Shown: one piece after another, positions 1 to 4,605 of the stretch
How positions within the stretch are numbered: the stretch's first letter is position 1
How the letters are laid out: each line of letters starts with the position of its first letter
Assembly: GCA_001804045.1 (NCBI GenBank)
Contig: MHFD01000009.1
Location: 24,439 to 30,294, forward strand
Direction: 5' to 3'
DNA length: 5,856 nt
DNA from: Omnitrophica bacterium RBG_13_46_9
GTDB taxonomy: Bacteria > Omnitrophota > Gorgyraeia > JABMRN01 > RBG-13-46-9
Translations under genes and position numbers: made by a program
The notes under the pieces: generated by a model
The model's database searches: none
Told to the model about the DNA's origin: nothing
What the model saw: only the letters and a program-made list of their open reading frames with translations

Positions 1-2
1 CT

Positions 3-494
3 TTCGATGGCAGGATAAAGGCATGCGTCGCAAACAGCGGCATTTACGATTTTTCCGCAGGGGCCTACAAATTATTTCCGCCCGGATTCATAAGGCTTTT
101 AAAGAAAGATCCCAAGATGGTTAATGCGGAAATCGAAAAAGCTATGGCGAAAAGCACTAAAGTCAGGTGGTTCTTTGATAACGGAATGTGGACATTTGGA
201 GTTGGATCGCCCGCTGATTTATTGCTGGAGATAAAAAAATATACATTGAAAGGCGTTGTCAAACAGATTAAATGCGAGATGCTTATTCTGGATAGCGAGA
301 ATGACATGTTTTTCAAGGGCCAGGCTAAAAAGTTATACAGCGAATTAAACTGCCCCAAAGAATATGTCCTGTTTACAGAAAAAGAAGCGGCGGAGGCACA
401 CTGCCAGGCCGGCTCTACCGCCATATCCAATGCCGTAATATTTAACTGGCTGGATAAGGTTTTCGAGAGATACGGCGCGCAGGAACAAAAATAA
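3..494 (+). CDS. Alpha/beta hydrolase, C-terminal part (5'-truncated by window edge)
   Basis: The reading frame is open from the first complete codon (base 3) to TAA at 492-494, so 163 residues are visible and the N-terminus lies upstream. The start reads FDGRIKACVANSGIYDF, which resembles the stretch just after the nucleophile elbow in FrsA / 2,6-dihydropseudooxynicotine hydrolase-type alpha/beta hydrolases. The acid of the triad is probably Asp101 of the visible part, in LILDSENDMF. The catalytic His is probably His133, in EAAEAHCQAGS, a typical 'G/A-EAHC' histidine loop. The serine is outside the window. These enzymes cleave C-C, ester or amide bonds in small molecules and are usually cytosolic; the substrate cannot be inferred here. 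An internal ATG at 117 is not the start, because conserved sequence continues upstream of it. The next gene begins 6 bases downstream, suggesting co-transcription. Family call fairly sure; exact function unknown. Confidence 0.8.
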   Translation, partial: FDGRIKACVANSGIYDFSAGAYKLFPPGFIRLLKKDPKMVNAEIEKAMAKSTKVRWFFDNGMWTFGVGSPADLLLEIKKYTLKGVVKQIKCEMLILDSENDMFFKGQAKKLYSELNCPKEYVLFTEKEAAEAHCQAGSTAISNAVIFNWLDKVFERYGAQEQK

Positions 495-500
495 AATACC

Positions 501-983
501 ATGAGAGCGCTTGTAATAGACGGCTATAACGCGATCCACAAGATACCTTACTTGAGGAGGATAATGGACAAGAGCCTTATGAAAGCGCGGGAGGAGATAA
601 CAAGGCTTGCCAGGGAATATCAGCGTAAAACAGGGGGGATAAGCAAGGTCTGCGTCATTTTTGACGGCAAGGACGAATACAAAAGCGGAGTGATCCCCGG
701 ACGCCCATGTCATATATTTTCCGGAACGGGAAAAGGCGACGAAGAGGTTATAAGCGCGGTCAGGCGGTTATCGGCGGAATATGACGTGCTGGTTGTGACA
801 GACGACAATTTTGTCAGGAATAATTCCCGGGCATACAGGGCGCAAGTGATAGGAATCTCGAAATTCAAAGAATTCCTGGAAAAAAGACAAAAACGAGAAC
901 CGGTAAAAAATCCCGGGCGCAAATTAACGCCTCAAGCCGCGATAGAGATAAATGAAGACCTGAAAAGGCATTGGGGAATCTAA
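501..983 (+). CDS. YacP/Rae1-like NYN-domain ribonuclease
   Basis: This 160-residue protein has the size and motif order of the YacP (DUF901) NYN family, a PIN-like metal-dependent RNase fold. Bacillus Rae1, a member, cleaves mRNA on the ribosome. Visible motifs are the N-terminal strand MRALVIDGYN (Asp7, Asn10), VCVIFDG (Asp55), GKGDEEVISAV (Asp80, Glu81, Glu82) and VLVVTDDNFVRNNS (Asp101, Asp102). Together these supply the cluster of acidic residues that binds Mg2+ or Mn2+ in NYN/PIN nucleases. The C-terminal ~35 residues are basic, then end in a short helix (AAIEINEDLKRHWGI). No signal peptide or membrane segment is seen, so it is cytosolic. The ATG at 501 is the only start that keeps the DGYN strand; the upstream Shine-Dalgarno is poor (AGGAA at 481-485, too far). 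It follows the hydrolase by 6 bases and probably shares its transcript. Family call confident; the RNA target is not known. Confidence 0.85.
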   Translation: MRALVIDGYNAIHKIPYLRRIMDKSLMKAREEITRLAREYQRKTGGISKVCVIFDGKDEYKSGVIPGRPCHIFSGTGKGDEEVISAVRRLSAEYDVLVVTDDNFVRNNSRAYRAQVIGISKFKEFLEKRQKREPVKNPGRKLTPQAAIEINEDLKRHWGI

Positions 984-1013
984 ATGTCCTCAAGAAAGAT
1001 AAAGCGCAATATC

Positions 1014-2405
1014 CTACCATTTACCCGACTTTTGCATTTTTGGCTTGGGCAAATTCTTAAGAGACGCGATGTTCTTCTTTAATTCCTCTTCCGGAAGACT
1101 GTAGTTTACAAGCTTATCCGAAAGAAAATTTTCATACCCTGAAAGATCCATAAGGCCATGGCCGCTGTAGTTAAATATGATCACCTTCTCTTTTGCCTCT
1201 TCCCGCGCCCTTTCCGCTTCTTCTATTACGCAGGCAATCGCGTGGCTCGTTTCAGGGGCGCATATAGCGCCTTCGGTCCTGGCCCAGAGTAACGCAGACT
1301 CATAACATTTGATCTGATTGTATGAGCGCGGCTTGATAAGCCCTTCAACGATGCACTGGCAGACCAGAGGCGCCATGCCGTGATAACGCAGCCCTCCGGC
1401 GTGAATCGGGGGAGGGATAAAAGCGTGTCCCAGGGTGTACATCGCCAGAAGCGGCGTCGTGCAGGCGACATCCCCGAAGTCATATGCGAACTCTCCGCGA
1501 GTCATTGTCGGGCAGGCGGTGGGCTCGGTCGGGATTATTTCGATTTCAGCGCCGTTTATTTTCTCATAGACAAACGGAAAAGAAAGACCCGCAAAATTGC
1601 TTCCGCCCCCCGCGCAACCTATAACGATGTCCGGCATTTTCTCTCCCACTATCTTAAGCTGTTTTTTGGCCTCCAACCCGATGATAGTCTGATGTAGCAA
1701 TACATGGTTCAGGACGCTCCCTAACGCATAACGCGTCTTACCCGATTTATCGGTTACCGCTTCCTCCACGGCCTCACTTATCGCTATTCCGAGGCTCCCC
1801 GGGGTATCGGGTATTCTTTTTAAAATGTCTCTTCCGGCTTTGGTCTCCTGACTCGGGCTGGGGACGCACTTTGCATTCCAGATCCGCATCATAGTTTTTC
1901 GCAGAGGCTTTTGCTCAAAACTTATCCTTACCATAAAGACTTTGCACTCAAGACCCAGAAGATTGCAGGCAAAGGCCAGGGCGCTTCCCCACTGGCCGGC
2001 TCCGGTTTCGGTGGTTATCTTCTTGATCCCGAATTGTTTGTTATACCAGGCCTGGGCCACGGCGGTGTTAGGCTTATGGCTTCCGGGCGGACTCAGGCTT
2101 TCATCTTTATAATAAATGCGGGCCGGCGTTTTTAAATATTGCTCTAAGTAAACCGCCCTGCGCAGAGGAGTCGGTCTCCACCTGTACAGTATTTCCAGAA
2201 TTTCTTCCGGAATGTCTATCCAGCGTTTTTGGCTCACTTCCTGTTCTATCAGATTCATGGGAAAAACCGGAGCCAGCATATCAGGCCTGACGGGCTTCCC
2301 GTCCGGCCCCAGAGGCGGTTGCATCGGCGTAGGCAAGTCGGGAGCCAGATTATACCACTGCTTCGGTATATCCCTTTCGTTTAATAGAATTTTTTTCTCT
2401 TTCAT
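1014..2405 (-). CDS. trpB2: Tryptophan synthase beta chain, TrpB2 type
   Basis: This 463-residue protein belongs to the TrpB2 branch of PLP-dependent beta chains, longer than the ~400-residue TrpB1. It joins indole to L-serine (TrpB2 may use O-phosphoserine in some species) to give tryptophan. Visible features include the N-terminal TrpB2 extension (LNERDIPKQWYNLAPDLPTP), RPTPLRRA (77-84), the PLP lysine Lys111 in PPGSHKPNTA, the catalytic Glu133 in TTETGAGQWG, the phosphate-binding loop CAGGGSN (264-270), and SGHGLMD (414-420) near the pyridine nitrogen. No key residue is missing. No trpA or other trp gene adjoins it, which fits the stand-alone, indole-salvage role proposed for TrpB2. The start is fixed by AAGGAG five bases upstream and by a consensus-like promoter. 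It converges on the YacP-like gene, with 30 bases between stop codons and no clear hairpin terminator there. Whether it is the only TrpB in the genome cannot be seen. Confidence 0.95.
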   Translation of the reverse strand: MKEKKILLNERDIPKQWYNLAPDLPTPMQPPLGPDGKPVRPDMLAPVFPMNLIEQEVSQKRWIDIPEEILEILYRWRPTPLRRAVYLEQYLKTPARIYYKDESLSPPGSHKPNTAVAQAWYNKQFGIKKITTETGAGQWGSALAFACNLLGLECKVFMVRISFEQKPLRKTMMRIWNAKCVPSPSQETKAGRDILKRIPDTPGSLGIAISEAVEEAVTDKSGKTRYALGSVLNHVLLHQTIIGLEAKKQLKIVGEKMPDIVIGCAGGGSNFAGLSFPFVYEKINGAEIEIIPTEPTACPTMTRGEFAYDFGDVACTTPLLAMYTLGHAFIPPPIHAGGLRYHGMAPLVCQCIVEGLIKPRSYNQIKCYESALLWARTEGAICAPETSHAIACVIEEAERAREEAKEKVIIFNYSGHGLMDLSGYENFLSDKLVNYSLPEEELKKNIASLKNLPKPKMQKSGKW

Positions 2406-2410
2406 GGCCT

Positions 2411-2416
2411 CTCCTT
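2411..2416 (-). promoter_or_regulatory. Ribosome binding site of trpB2
   Basis: On the minus strand this reads AAGGAG, five bases before the ATG at 2405-2403. This is near-ideal Shine-Dalgarno spacing and supports the chosen start. Confidence 0.85.
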
Positions 2417-2442
2417 TCTGGATTTATCCAAAACGTACAGAT

Positions 2443-2471
2443 ATTATACCGCGCTAGATAAGCAATATCAA
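2443..2471 (-). promoter_or_regulatory. Sigma70-type promoter of trpB2
   Basis: On the minus strand, TTGATA (2471-2466) is followed after exactly 17 bases by TATAAT (2448-2443). This is one mismatch from consensus at -35 and a perfect -10. Transcription should start near 2436, leaving a leader of about 30 bases. That is too short for a trp attenuator, so no leader-peptide attenuation is apparent. Confidence 0.85.
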
Positions 2472-2477
2472 GATAAA

Positions 2478-2494
2478 CGGTTTCCGGTTTCCGG
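2478..2494. repeat. CGGTTTC tandem with TTTCCGGAAA palindrome
   Basis: Two exact copies of CGGTTTC (2478-2484, 2485-2491) run into a third partial copy, CGG. Bases 2488-2497 form the palindrome TTTCCGGAAA. The array lies just upstream (minus-strand sense) of the trpB2 -35 box, so it could be an operator. It is followed by TGGGGACACA (2501-2510), a word I associate with ends of IS200-like/RAYT repeats; that link comes from memory and is unproven here. Confidence 0.4.
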
Positions 2495-2518
2495 AAAAAA
2501 TGGGGACACATTCTTTAA

Positions 2519-2659
2519 TGAAATACGGTTGAAATACAATGGAAATACGGTGGAGATACATTGACTCGAAACGGATTAATACTCATGGAAGCTTATTGAA
2601 ATACATTGATCTGATGGAAATACAGTTGAAATACGATGGAAATACATTGAAACTCATTG
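2519..2659. repeat. Interrupted 11-bp tandem repeat (NGAAATACNNT), main clusters
   Basis: Four units stand head to tail at 2519-2529, 2530-2540, 2541-2551 and 2552-2562. A single unit lies at 2597-2607, and a second run is at 2616-2626, 2627-2637, 2638-2648 and a decayed 2649-2659. The unit is [TG]GAAATAC followed by two variable bases and T; one copy has GAGATAC. Bases 2563-2596 between the runs look like eroded units. The 11-bp period is close to one helical turn, so the short A-tracts all face the same side of the DNA. Confidence 0.85.
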
Positions 2660-2664
2660 ACCCG

Positions 2665-2685
2665 ATAGCTCATAGGTCGTAGCTC
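2665..2685. repeat. 7-bp tandem repeat [AG]TAG[CG]TC, three units
   Basis: ATAGCTC, ATAGGTC and GTAGCTC stand head to tail at 2665-2671, 2672-2678 and 2679-2685. The 10-mer AGCTCATAGG contained here (2667-2676 after the first A) recurs exactly at 2744-2753, on the other side of the palindrome. The palindrome is therefore bracketed by direct repeats. Confidence 0.6.
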
Positions 2686-2705
2686 GTTCCATCAGAAGGT
2701 AAATC

Positions 2706-2741
2706 CGCCGGAGATTCTTCTTAAGAAGAATCATCTCGGCG
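2706..2741. repeat. Perfect 20-bp palindrome inside a longer inverted repeat
   Basis: GATTCTTCTT at 2713-2722 is followed with no spacer by its exact reverse complement at 2723-2732. Outside it, CGCCG (2706-2710) pairs with CGGCG (2737-2741) across a small 2/4-base internal loop. It could form a cruciform or bind a dimeric protein. There is no T-run on either side placed as in an intrinsic terminator. Confidence 0.75.
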
Positions 2742-2765
2742 AAAGCTCATAGGAAGAAGAACGAT

Positions 2766-2787
2766 GGAAATACAATGGAAATACATT
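2766..2787. repeat. Second cluster of the 11-bp GAAATAC repeat
   Basis: Two further units, GGAAATACAAT (2766-2776) and GGAAATACATT (2777-2787), match the main clusters about 110 bases upstream. The intervening stretch holds the 7-bp repeat and the 20-bp palindrome, as though these had been inserted into a once-longer array. Confidence 0.75.
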
Positions 2788-2848
2788 GGCAACGAAAGGT
2801 TTGTGAAATTCGACAGCCGTAATTCGAAATTCGTGACAATTCCAACGA

Positions 2849-3052
2849 GTCATTGCGAGATGCCTTGTATGCCTAAGCGCATCGACGACCGAAGGGAGTC
2901 CCGCACACCACAATTAAATGTACAGGCTGTGCGGGAAGCAATCTCCTTCGATTGAGATTGCCACCCCTCATGGCCTATATATCTTATTGTGGTATTCGGG
3001 ACTTCCTTCGGTCGCGCTCCGCTCTACTGTATGCAGGGTCGCTCGCAATGAC
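2849..3052. mobile_element. 204-bp nested palindromic element, MITE-like
   Basis: The outer ends are an exact 11-bp inverted repeat: GTCATTGCGAG at 2849-2859 and its complement at 3042-3052. A second inverted pair, 2886-2903 and 2997-3014, matches at 17 of 18 positions (core CGACCGAAGG). It continues inward more loosely, with CCACAAT near 2909-2915 facing ATTGTGG near 2986-2992. At the centre, GCAATCTC (2938-2945) and GAGATTGC (2954-2961) form an 8-bp stem with an 8-base loop. The pentamer ACGAG abuts both ends (2845-2849 and 3053-3057, sharing one base on the left), which may be a target-site duplication. There is no coding capacity, so any movement would need an enzyme encoded elsewhere. 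The terminal words are familiar to me from dispersed repeats in several bacterial genomes. Confidence 0.7.
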
Positions 3053-3100
3053 ACGAGCCCGAATCGTCCGTCGTCCTTCGTAACAAGTAAATAGTTAGCG

Positions 3101-3137
3101 CCTCTCCTATGCTATCCAACCTACGAGGTTGGGGAGG
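3101..3137. other. Stem-loop upstream of the 3157 promoter
   Basis: CCAACCT (3116-3122) and AGGTTGG (3126-3132) pair perfectly around a 3-base loop. CCTCT (3101-3105) can also pair with GGAGG-type bases at 3133-3137, leaving a 10-base bulge on the left arm. No T-run follows, so it is not a typical terminator. It ends 20 bases before the -35 box and could be an operator. Confidence 0.5.
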
Positions 3138-3156
3138 TCCTGTGCAAAATAAATTC

Positions 3157-3185
3157 TTGAGTAGCCTTGTCTTGAGGGGTATAAT
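3157..3185 (+). promoter_or_regulatory. Sigma70-type promoter reading toward tatD
   Basis: TTGAGT (3157-3162) and TATAAT (3180-3185) are separated by exactly 17 bases. Transcription would start near 3192. Either tatD then has a leader of about 190 bases, or a separate small RNA is made. The -10 context GGTATAATTTA (3178-3188) is identical to that of the promoter at 4208-4218. Confidence 0.75.
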
Positions 3186-3191
3186 TTATAA

Positions 3192-3300
3192 CAGTTCGGG
3201 CAGACCGCCAACAAAGGTGGTGGGGCTTCAGCGAGGTTTTCCGCCGGTATTTTGGGTTTTGAATTTGTTTAGAGTTTTTCTTTTTGAAGTTTAAAGTTTT
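3192..3300 (+). ncRNA. Candidate structured leader or small RNA (repeat copy A)
   Basis: Immediately downstream of the predicted start, ACCGCC (3204-3209) and GGTGGT (3216-3221) pair, with one G-U, around the six-base loop AACAAA. The following 29 bases (3225-3253) recur inverted at 4653-4681 with 26 identities, and that copy also has an upstream hairpin with a six-base loop. T-runs at 3275-3279, 3281-3285 and 3297-3300 could end a short transcript, but no hairpin sits directly before them; the 3' end given is therefore a guess. It matches no RNA family that I recognise. It could instead be the tatD 5' leader or simply a dispersed repeat carrying a promoter. Confidence 0.3.
3225..3253 (+). 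repeat. 29-bp dispersed repeat, copy A
   Basis: This segment, with core GCGAGGTTTTC and ending in TATTTT, matches the reverse complement of 4653-4681 at 26 of 29 positions. The three differences are single substitutions at separate sites, with no gaps. Such identity over 29 bases is not expected by chance in a window this size. Confidence 0.8.
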
Positions 3301-3356
3301 TAGTTTTGAGGTTGTTCAGGATTTAGGGTTTAGTGTTTAGAGTTTTTTTGTTATGG
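3249..3356. repeat. G/T-rich, cytosine-poor tract with TTTAGNG heptamers
   Basis: About 108 bases contain only two cytosines (3280, 3317) on the plus strand. TTTAGGG, TTTAGTG and TTTAGAG stand head to tail at 3322-3342 and run into seven T's. The 13-mer GTTTAGAGTTTTT occurs at 3267-3279 and again at 3335-3347. It looks like a degenerate simple-sequence array with strong strand asymmetry. It lies between the predicted promoter and the tatD start, so if transcribed it would be a U/G-rich, mostly unstructured leader. Confidence 0.65.
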
Positions 3357-3383
3357 GGCTTCAAATAAAGCTACGAAGCGATA

Positions 3384-4169
3384 ATGATGGAAAATGTGAT
3401 AGATAGCCATACGCATTTAGAGGAGATTGCGGATCTTGACGGCGCGTTAAAAAGAGCAGCGGAATCAGGGGTTTCGGCGATAGTCGCTGTCGGCACTAAC
3501 CTCGAATCCAATAAGAAGGCGCTCGAGATCTGCCGGCTTTATAAAGACCCCGGATACCCGGCGCTTTATCCGTCAATAGGCGTGCATCCCGGGGATCTGG
3601 CGCATATTGATTCTTTCTCTGCTTTTAACTTTATCGAAGAGAATATTGATAAAGCGGTCGCCTTAGGCGAAATAGGGCTGGACTATTGGTATAAAGAGGC
3701 CAGAAAAGACGGCCCCGGCAGGAGATTGCAAGAGGAGATGTTTCTAAAACAGCTAGATGTTGCGAATAAGCACAATAAGCCGATAGTGATACACAGCAGG
3801 GGAGCCTGGAGGGATTGTTTTGACCGGTTGGTCCATAGCGGGATCACAAAAGCGGTATTTCACTGGTATAGCGGCCCCGAAGATGTTCTTCTGGAGATAA
3901 TCAAGATGGGGTATTTTATATCCGCCACCCCTTCCGCCGAATACAGCCCGGAGCACAGGAGGGCAATTGAAATAACGCCATTGGAGAACATGTTCATAGA
4001 GACGGACTGCCCCGTGATCTATAAACCTGAATCAGGGAGCTATAGATCTGAACCAAAAGATGTTTTGAGGACTCTGAAAGCGGTCGCCGAGATAAAGAAT
4101 ATGGAAATAGCCCGCGTAGCCGAGAAGACCAGCAGGAACGCGATCGAATTTTTTGGTTTGAATAAATAA
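3384..4169 (+). CDS. tatD: TatD-family metal-dependent hydrolase / DNase
   Basis: This 261-residue protein has the full motif set of the TatD family, a TIM-barrel amidohydrolase-fold enzyme with two metal ions that acts as a 3'-5' exonuclease on DNA (and RNA in some members). Visible are DSHTHL (His9, His11), SIGVHPGD (His68), GEIGLDY (Glu96), VIHSR (His137), FHWYSG (His160) and FIETDCP (Asp208). All expected metal ligands are therefore present, and the length is usual (about 255-265). No signal peptide is seen; it is cytosolic. The ATG at 3384 is followed at once by a second ATG (3387), and either could serve, since only a weak GAAG (3375-3378) precedes them. It is the first gene after the repeat-rich spacer and could be driven by the promoter at 3157-3185. 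There is no clear terminator after it. Family call is strong; true substrate is uncertain, as usual for TatD paralogues. Confidence 0.92.
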   Translation: MMENVIDSHTHLEEIADLDGALKRAAESGVSAIVAVGTNLESNKKALEICRLYKDPGYPALYPSIGVHPGDLAHIDSFSAFNFIEENIDKAVALGEIGLDYWYKEARKDGPGRRLQEEMFLKQLDVANKHNKPIVIHSRGAWRDCFDRLVHSGITKAVFHWYSGPEDVLLEIIKMGYFISATPSAEYSPEHRRAIEITPLENMFIETDCPVIYKPESGSYRSEPKDVLRTLKAVAEIKNMEIARVAEKTSRNAIEFFGLNK

Positions 4170-4194
4170 CCAGCGGCAATTGTAAATAGCGGCT

Positions 4195-4215
4195 TAGGCG
4201 CCTATGTGGTATAAT
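4195..4215 (+). promoter_or_regulatory. Extended -10 promoter with adjoining palindrome, upstream of the small membrane protein
   Basis: TATAAT (4210-4215) is preceded directly by TGG, giving an extended -10 (TGN-TATAAT). No good -35 lies at 16-18 bases, which fits promoters that rely on the extended element. The perfect palindrome TAGGCGCCTA (4195-4204) lies just upstream, between -10 and where -35 would be, a good place for an operator. The start point would be near 4222. Confidence 0.65.
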
Positions 4216-4218
4216 TTA

Positions 4219-4266
4219 GGGCAAGGGTTAATAATAAGATAGCAAGTTGCCCGAAGCGGGAGGGGG
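4219..4266 (+). promoter_or_regulatory. Short leader with two competing hairpins and ribosome binding site
   Basis: GGGCAA (4219-4224) can pair with TTGCCC (4247-4252). CCCG (4250-4253) can instead pair with CGGG (4257-4260), next to the purine-rich Shine-Dalgarno (GGAGG at 4259-4263, 12 bases before the ATG, a long spacing). The two pairings share CCC and exclude each other, so the second could hide part of the ribosome binding site. It matches no riboswitch class that I recognise, and the first stem exists only if transcription begins at or before 4219. Confidence 0.3.
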
Positions 4267-4275
4267 CGATACGGT

Positions 4276-4563
4276 ATGAATTATTCATTGTCGGGATTGT
4301 GTAAATGCAGCGCGTCCGGTATATGTCCGTTTTGCATAGAGCTTACCCTGAGCGTTATAGCTATGCTTTTGGGGATCTTTTTTATCTGGCAGCCCAAGAG
4401 GATCATCGAAGCGCAAATAGCTATATACAGGCCTTTTAACTGGAAGATCGAGCCTGTATCTATGGAAAAAGAGATAAGAAACACGCGGCTCATGGGCGTA
4501 GCGGTTCTTATTGTCGGAGTGATTTCGCTTATCTCTATGATCATGGCAAGCAGGGTCTATTGA
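4276..4563 (+). CDS. Small two-helix membrane protein with N-terminal Cys cluster
   Basis: I cannot assign a function to this 95-residue protein. Its N-terminus carries four cysteines in the pattern C-x-C-x5-C-x2-C (Cys9, 11, 17, 20). This could bind a metal or form disulfides, but it is not a standard zinc-finger spacing. Two hydrophobic segments follow, about 23-38 (LTLSVIAMLLGIFFIW) and 73-90 (MGVAVLIVGVISLISMIM). Between them lies a ~34-residue loop with PKRII, YRPFNWKIEP and MEKEIRNTR, which contains several charged and aromatic residues and looks conserved in type. There is no cleavable signal peptide. The start is chosen by GGAGG at 4259 and the promoter at 4207-4215, and an intrinsic terminator follows the stop by four bases. 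The gene is therefore probably its own transcription unit. That it is a real gene seems likely from this tight packaging. Confidence 0.7.
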   Translation: MNYSLSGLCKCSASGICPFCIELTLSVIAMLLGIFFIWQPKRIIEAQIAIYRPFNWKIEPVSMEKEIRNTRLMGVAVLIVGVISLISMIMASRVY

Positions 4564-4567
4564 AGCT

Positions 4568-4595
4568 CCACGCCCTTACAGGCGTGGGATTTTTT
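4568..4595 (+). terminator. Intrinsic terminator after the small membrane protein
   Basis: CCACGCC (4568-4574) and GGCGTGG (4581-4587) pair perfectly around a six-base loop and are followed by GA and TTTTTT (4590-4595). It begins four bases after the stop codon. Similar GC-rich hairpins also occur at the right ends of IS200/IS605 elements, but the T-run and position favour a terminator. Confidence 0.85.
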
Positions 4596-4605
4596 CTCTC
4601 GCTTT

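Larger units (their letters stand above)
2406..3383. other. Repeat-rich intergenic region without a credible gene
   Basis: This 978-base spacer separates the divergent trpB2 and tatD genes. In order it holds the trpB2 ribosome binding site and promoter, a short CGGTTTC tandem, clusters of an 11-bp GAAATAC repeat, a perfect 20-bp palindrome, a 204-bp nested palindromic element, a stem-loop, a sigma70 promoter with a structured downstream segment, and a G/T-rich tract. The few short open frames inside (about 60 codons) are built from the repeats themselves and have no convincing ribosome binding site, so none is called as a gene. I saw no tRNA, rRNA or CRISPR array. Confidence 0.8.

Noticed and set aside
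65..713. Minus-strand open frames opposite the hydrolase and YacP-like genes
   Set aside because: They are antisense to clearly conserved coding sequence and have no recognisable motifs or start signals.
983..1014. Bidirectional terminator between the convergent YacP-like and trpB2 genes
   Set aside because: The 30-base gap has no GC-rich inverted repeat with a T-run on either strand.
2519..2787. CRISPR array
   Set aside because: The 11-bp units are adjacent without unique spacers of 25-40 bases, and no cas gene is present.
2764..2955. Open frame of 63 codons starting in the 11-bp repeat
   Set aside because: It consists of the 11-bp repeat and the left half of the palindromic element; no ribosome binding site or protein-like pattern.
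3109..3294. Open frame of 61 codons across the stem-loop, promoter and repeat copy A
   Set aside because: It overlaps a near-consensus promoter and structured repeat sequence, has no convincing ribosome binding site, and its residues are explained by the DNA repeat.
3192..3300. 6S RNA, SRP RNA, tmRNA, RNase P RNA or a known riboswitch
   Set aside because: I compared it mentally with the conserved cores of these classes and saw none of their signature motifs; only an unnamed structured element can be supported.
4568..4587. Right end of an IS200/IS605 element or a TnpB guide RNA scaffold
   Set aside because: The hairpin is of a similar type, but there is no tnpA or tnpB in the window, and its position just after a stop codon with a T6 tail is fully explained by an intrinsic terminator.
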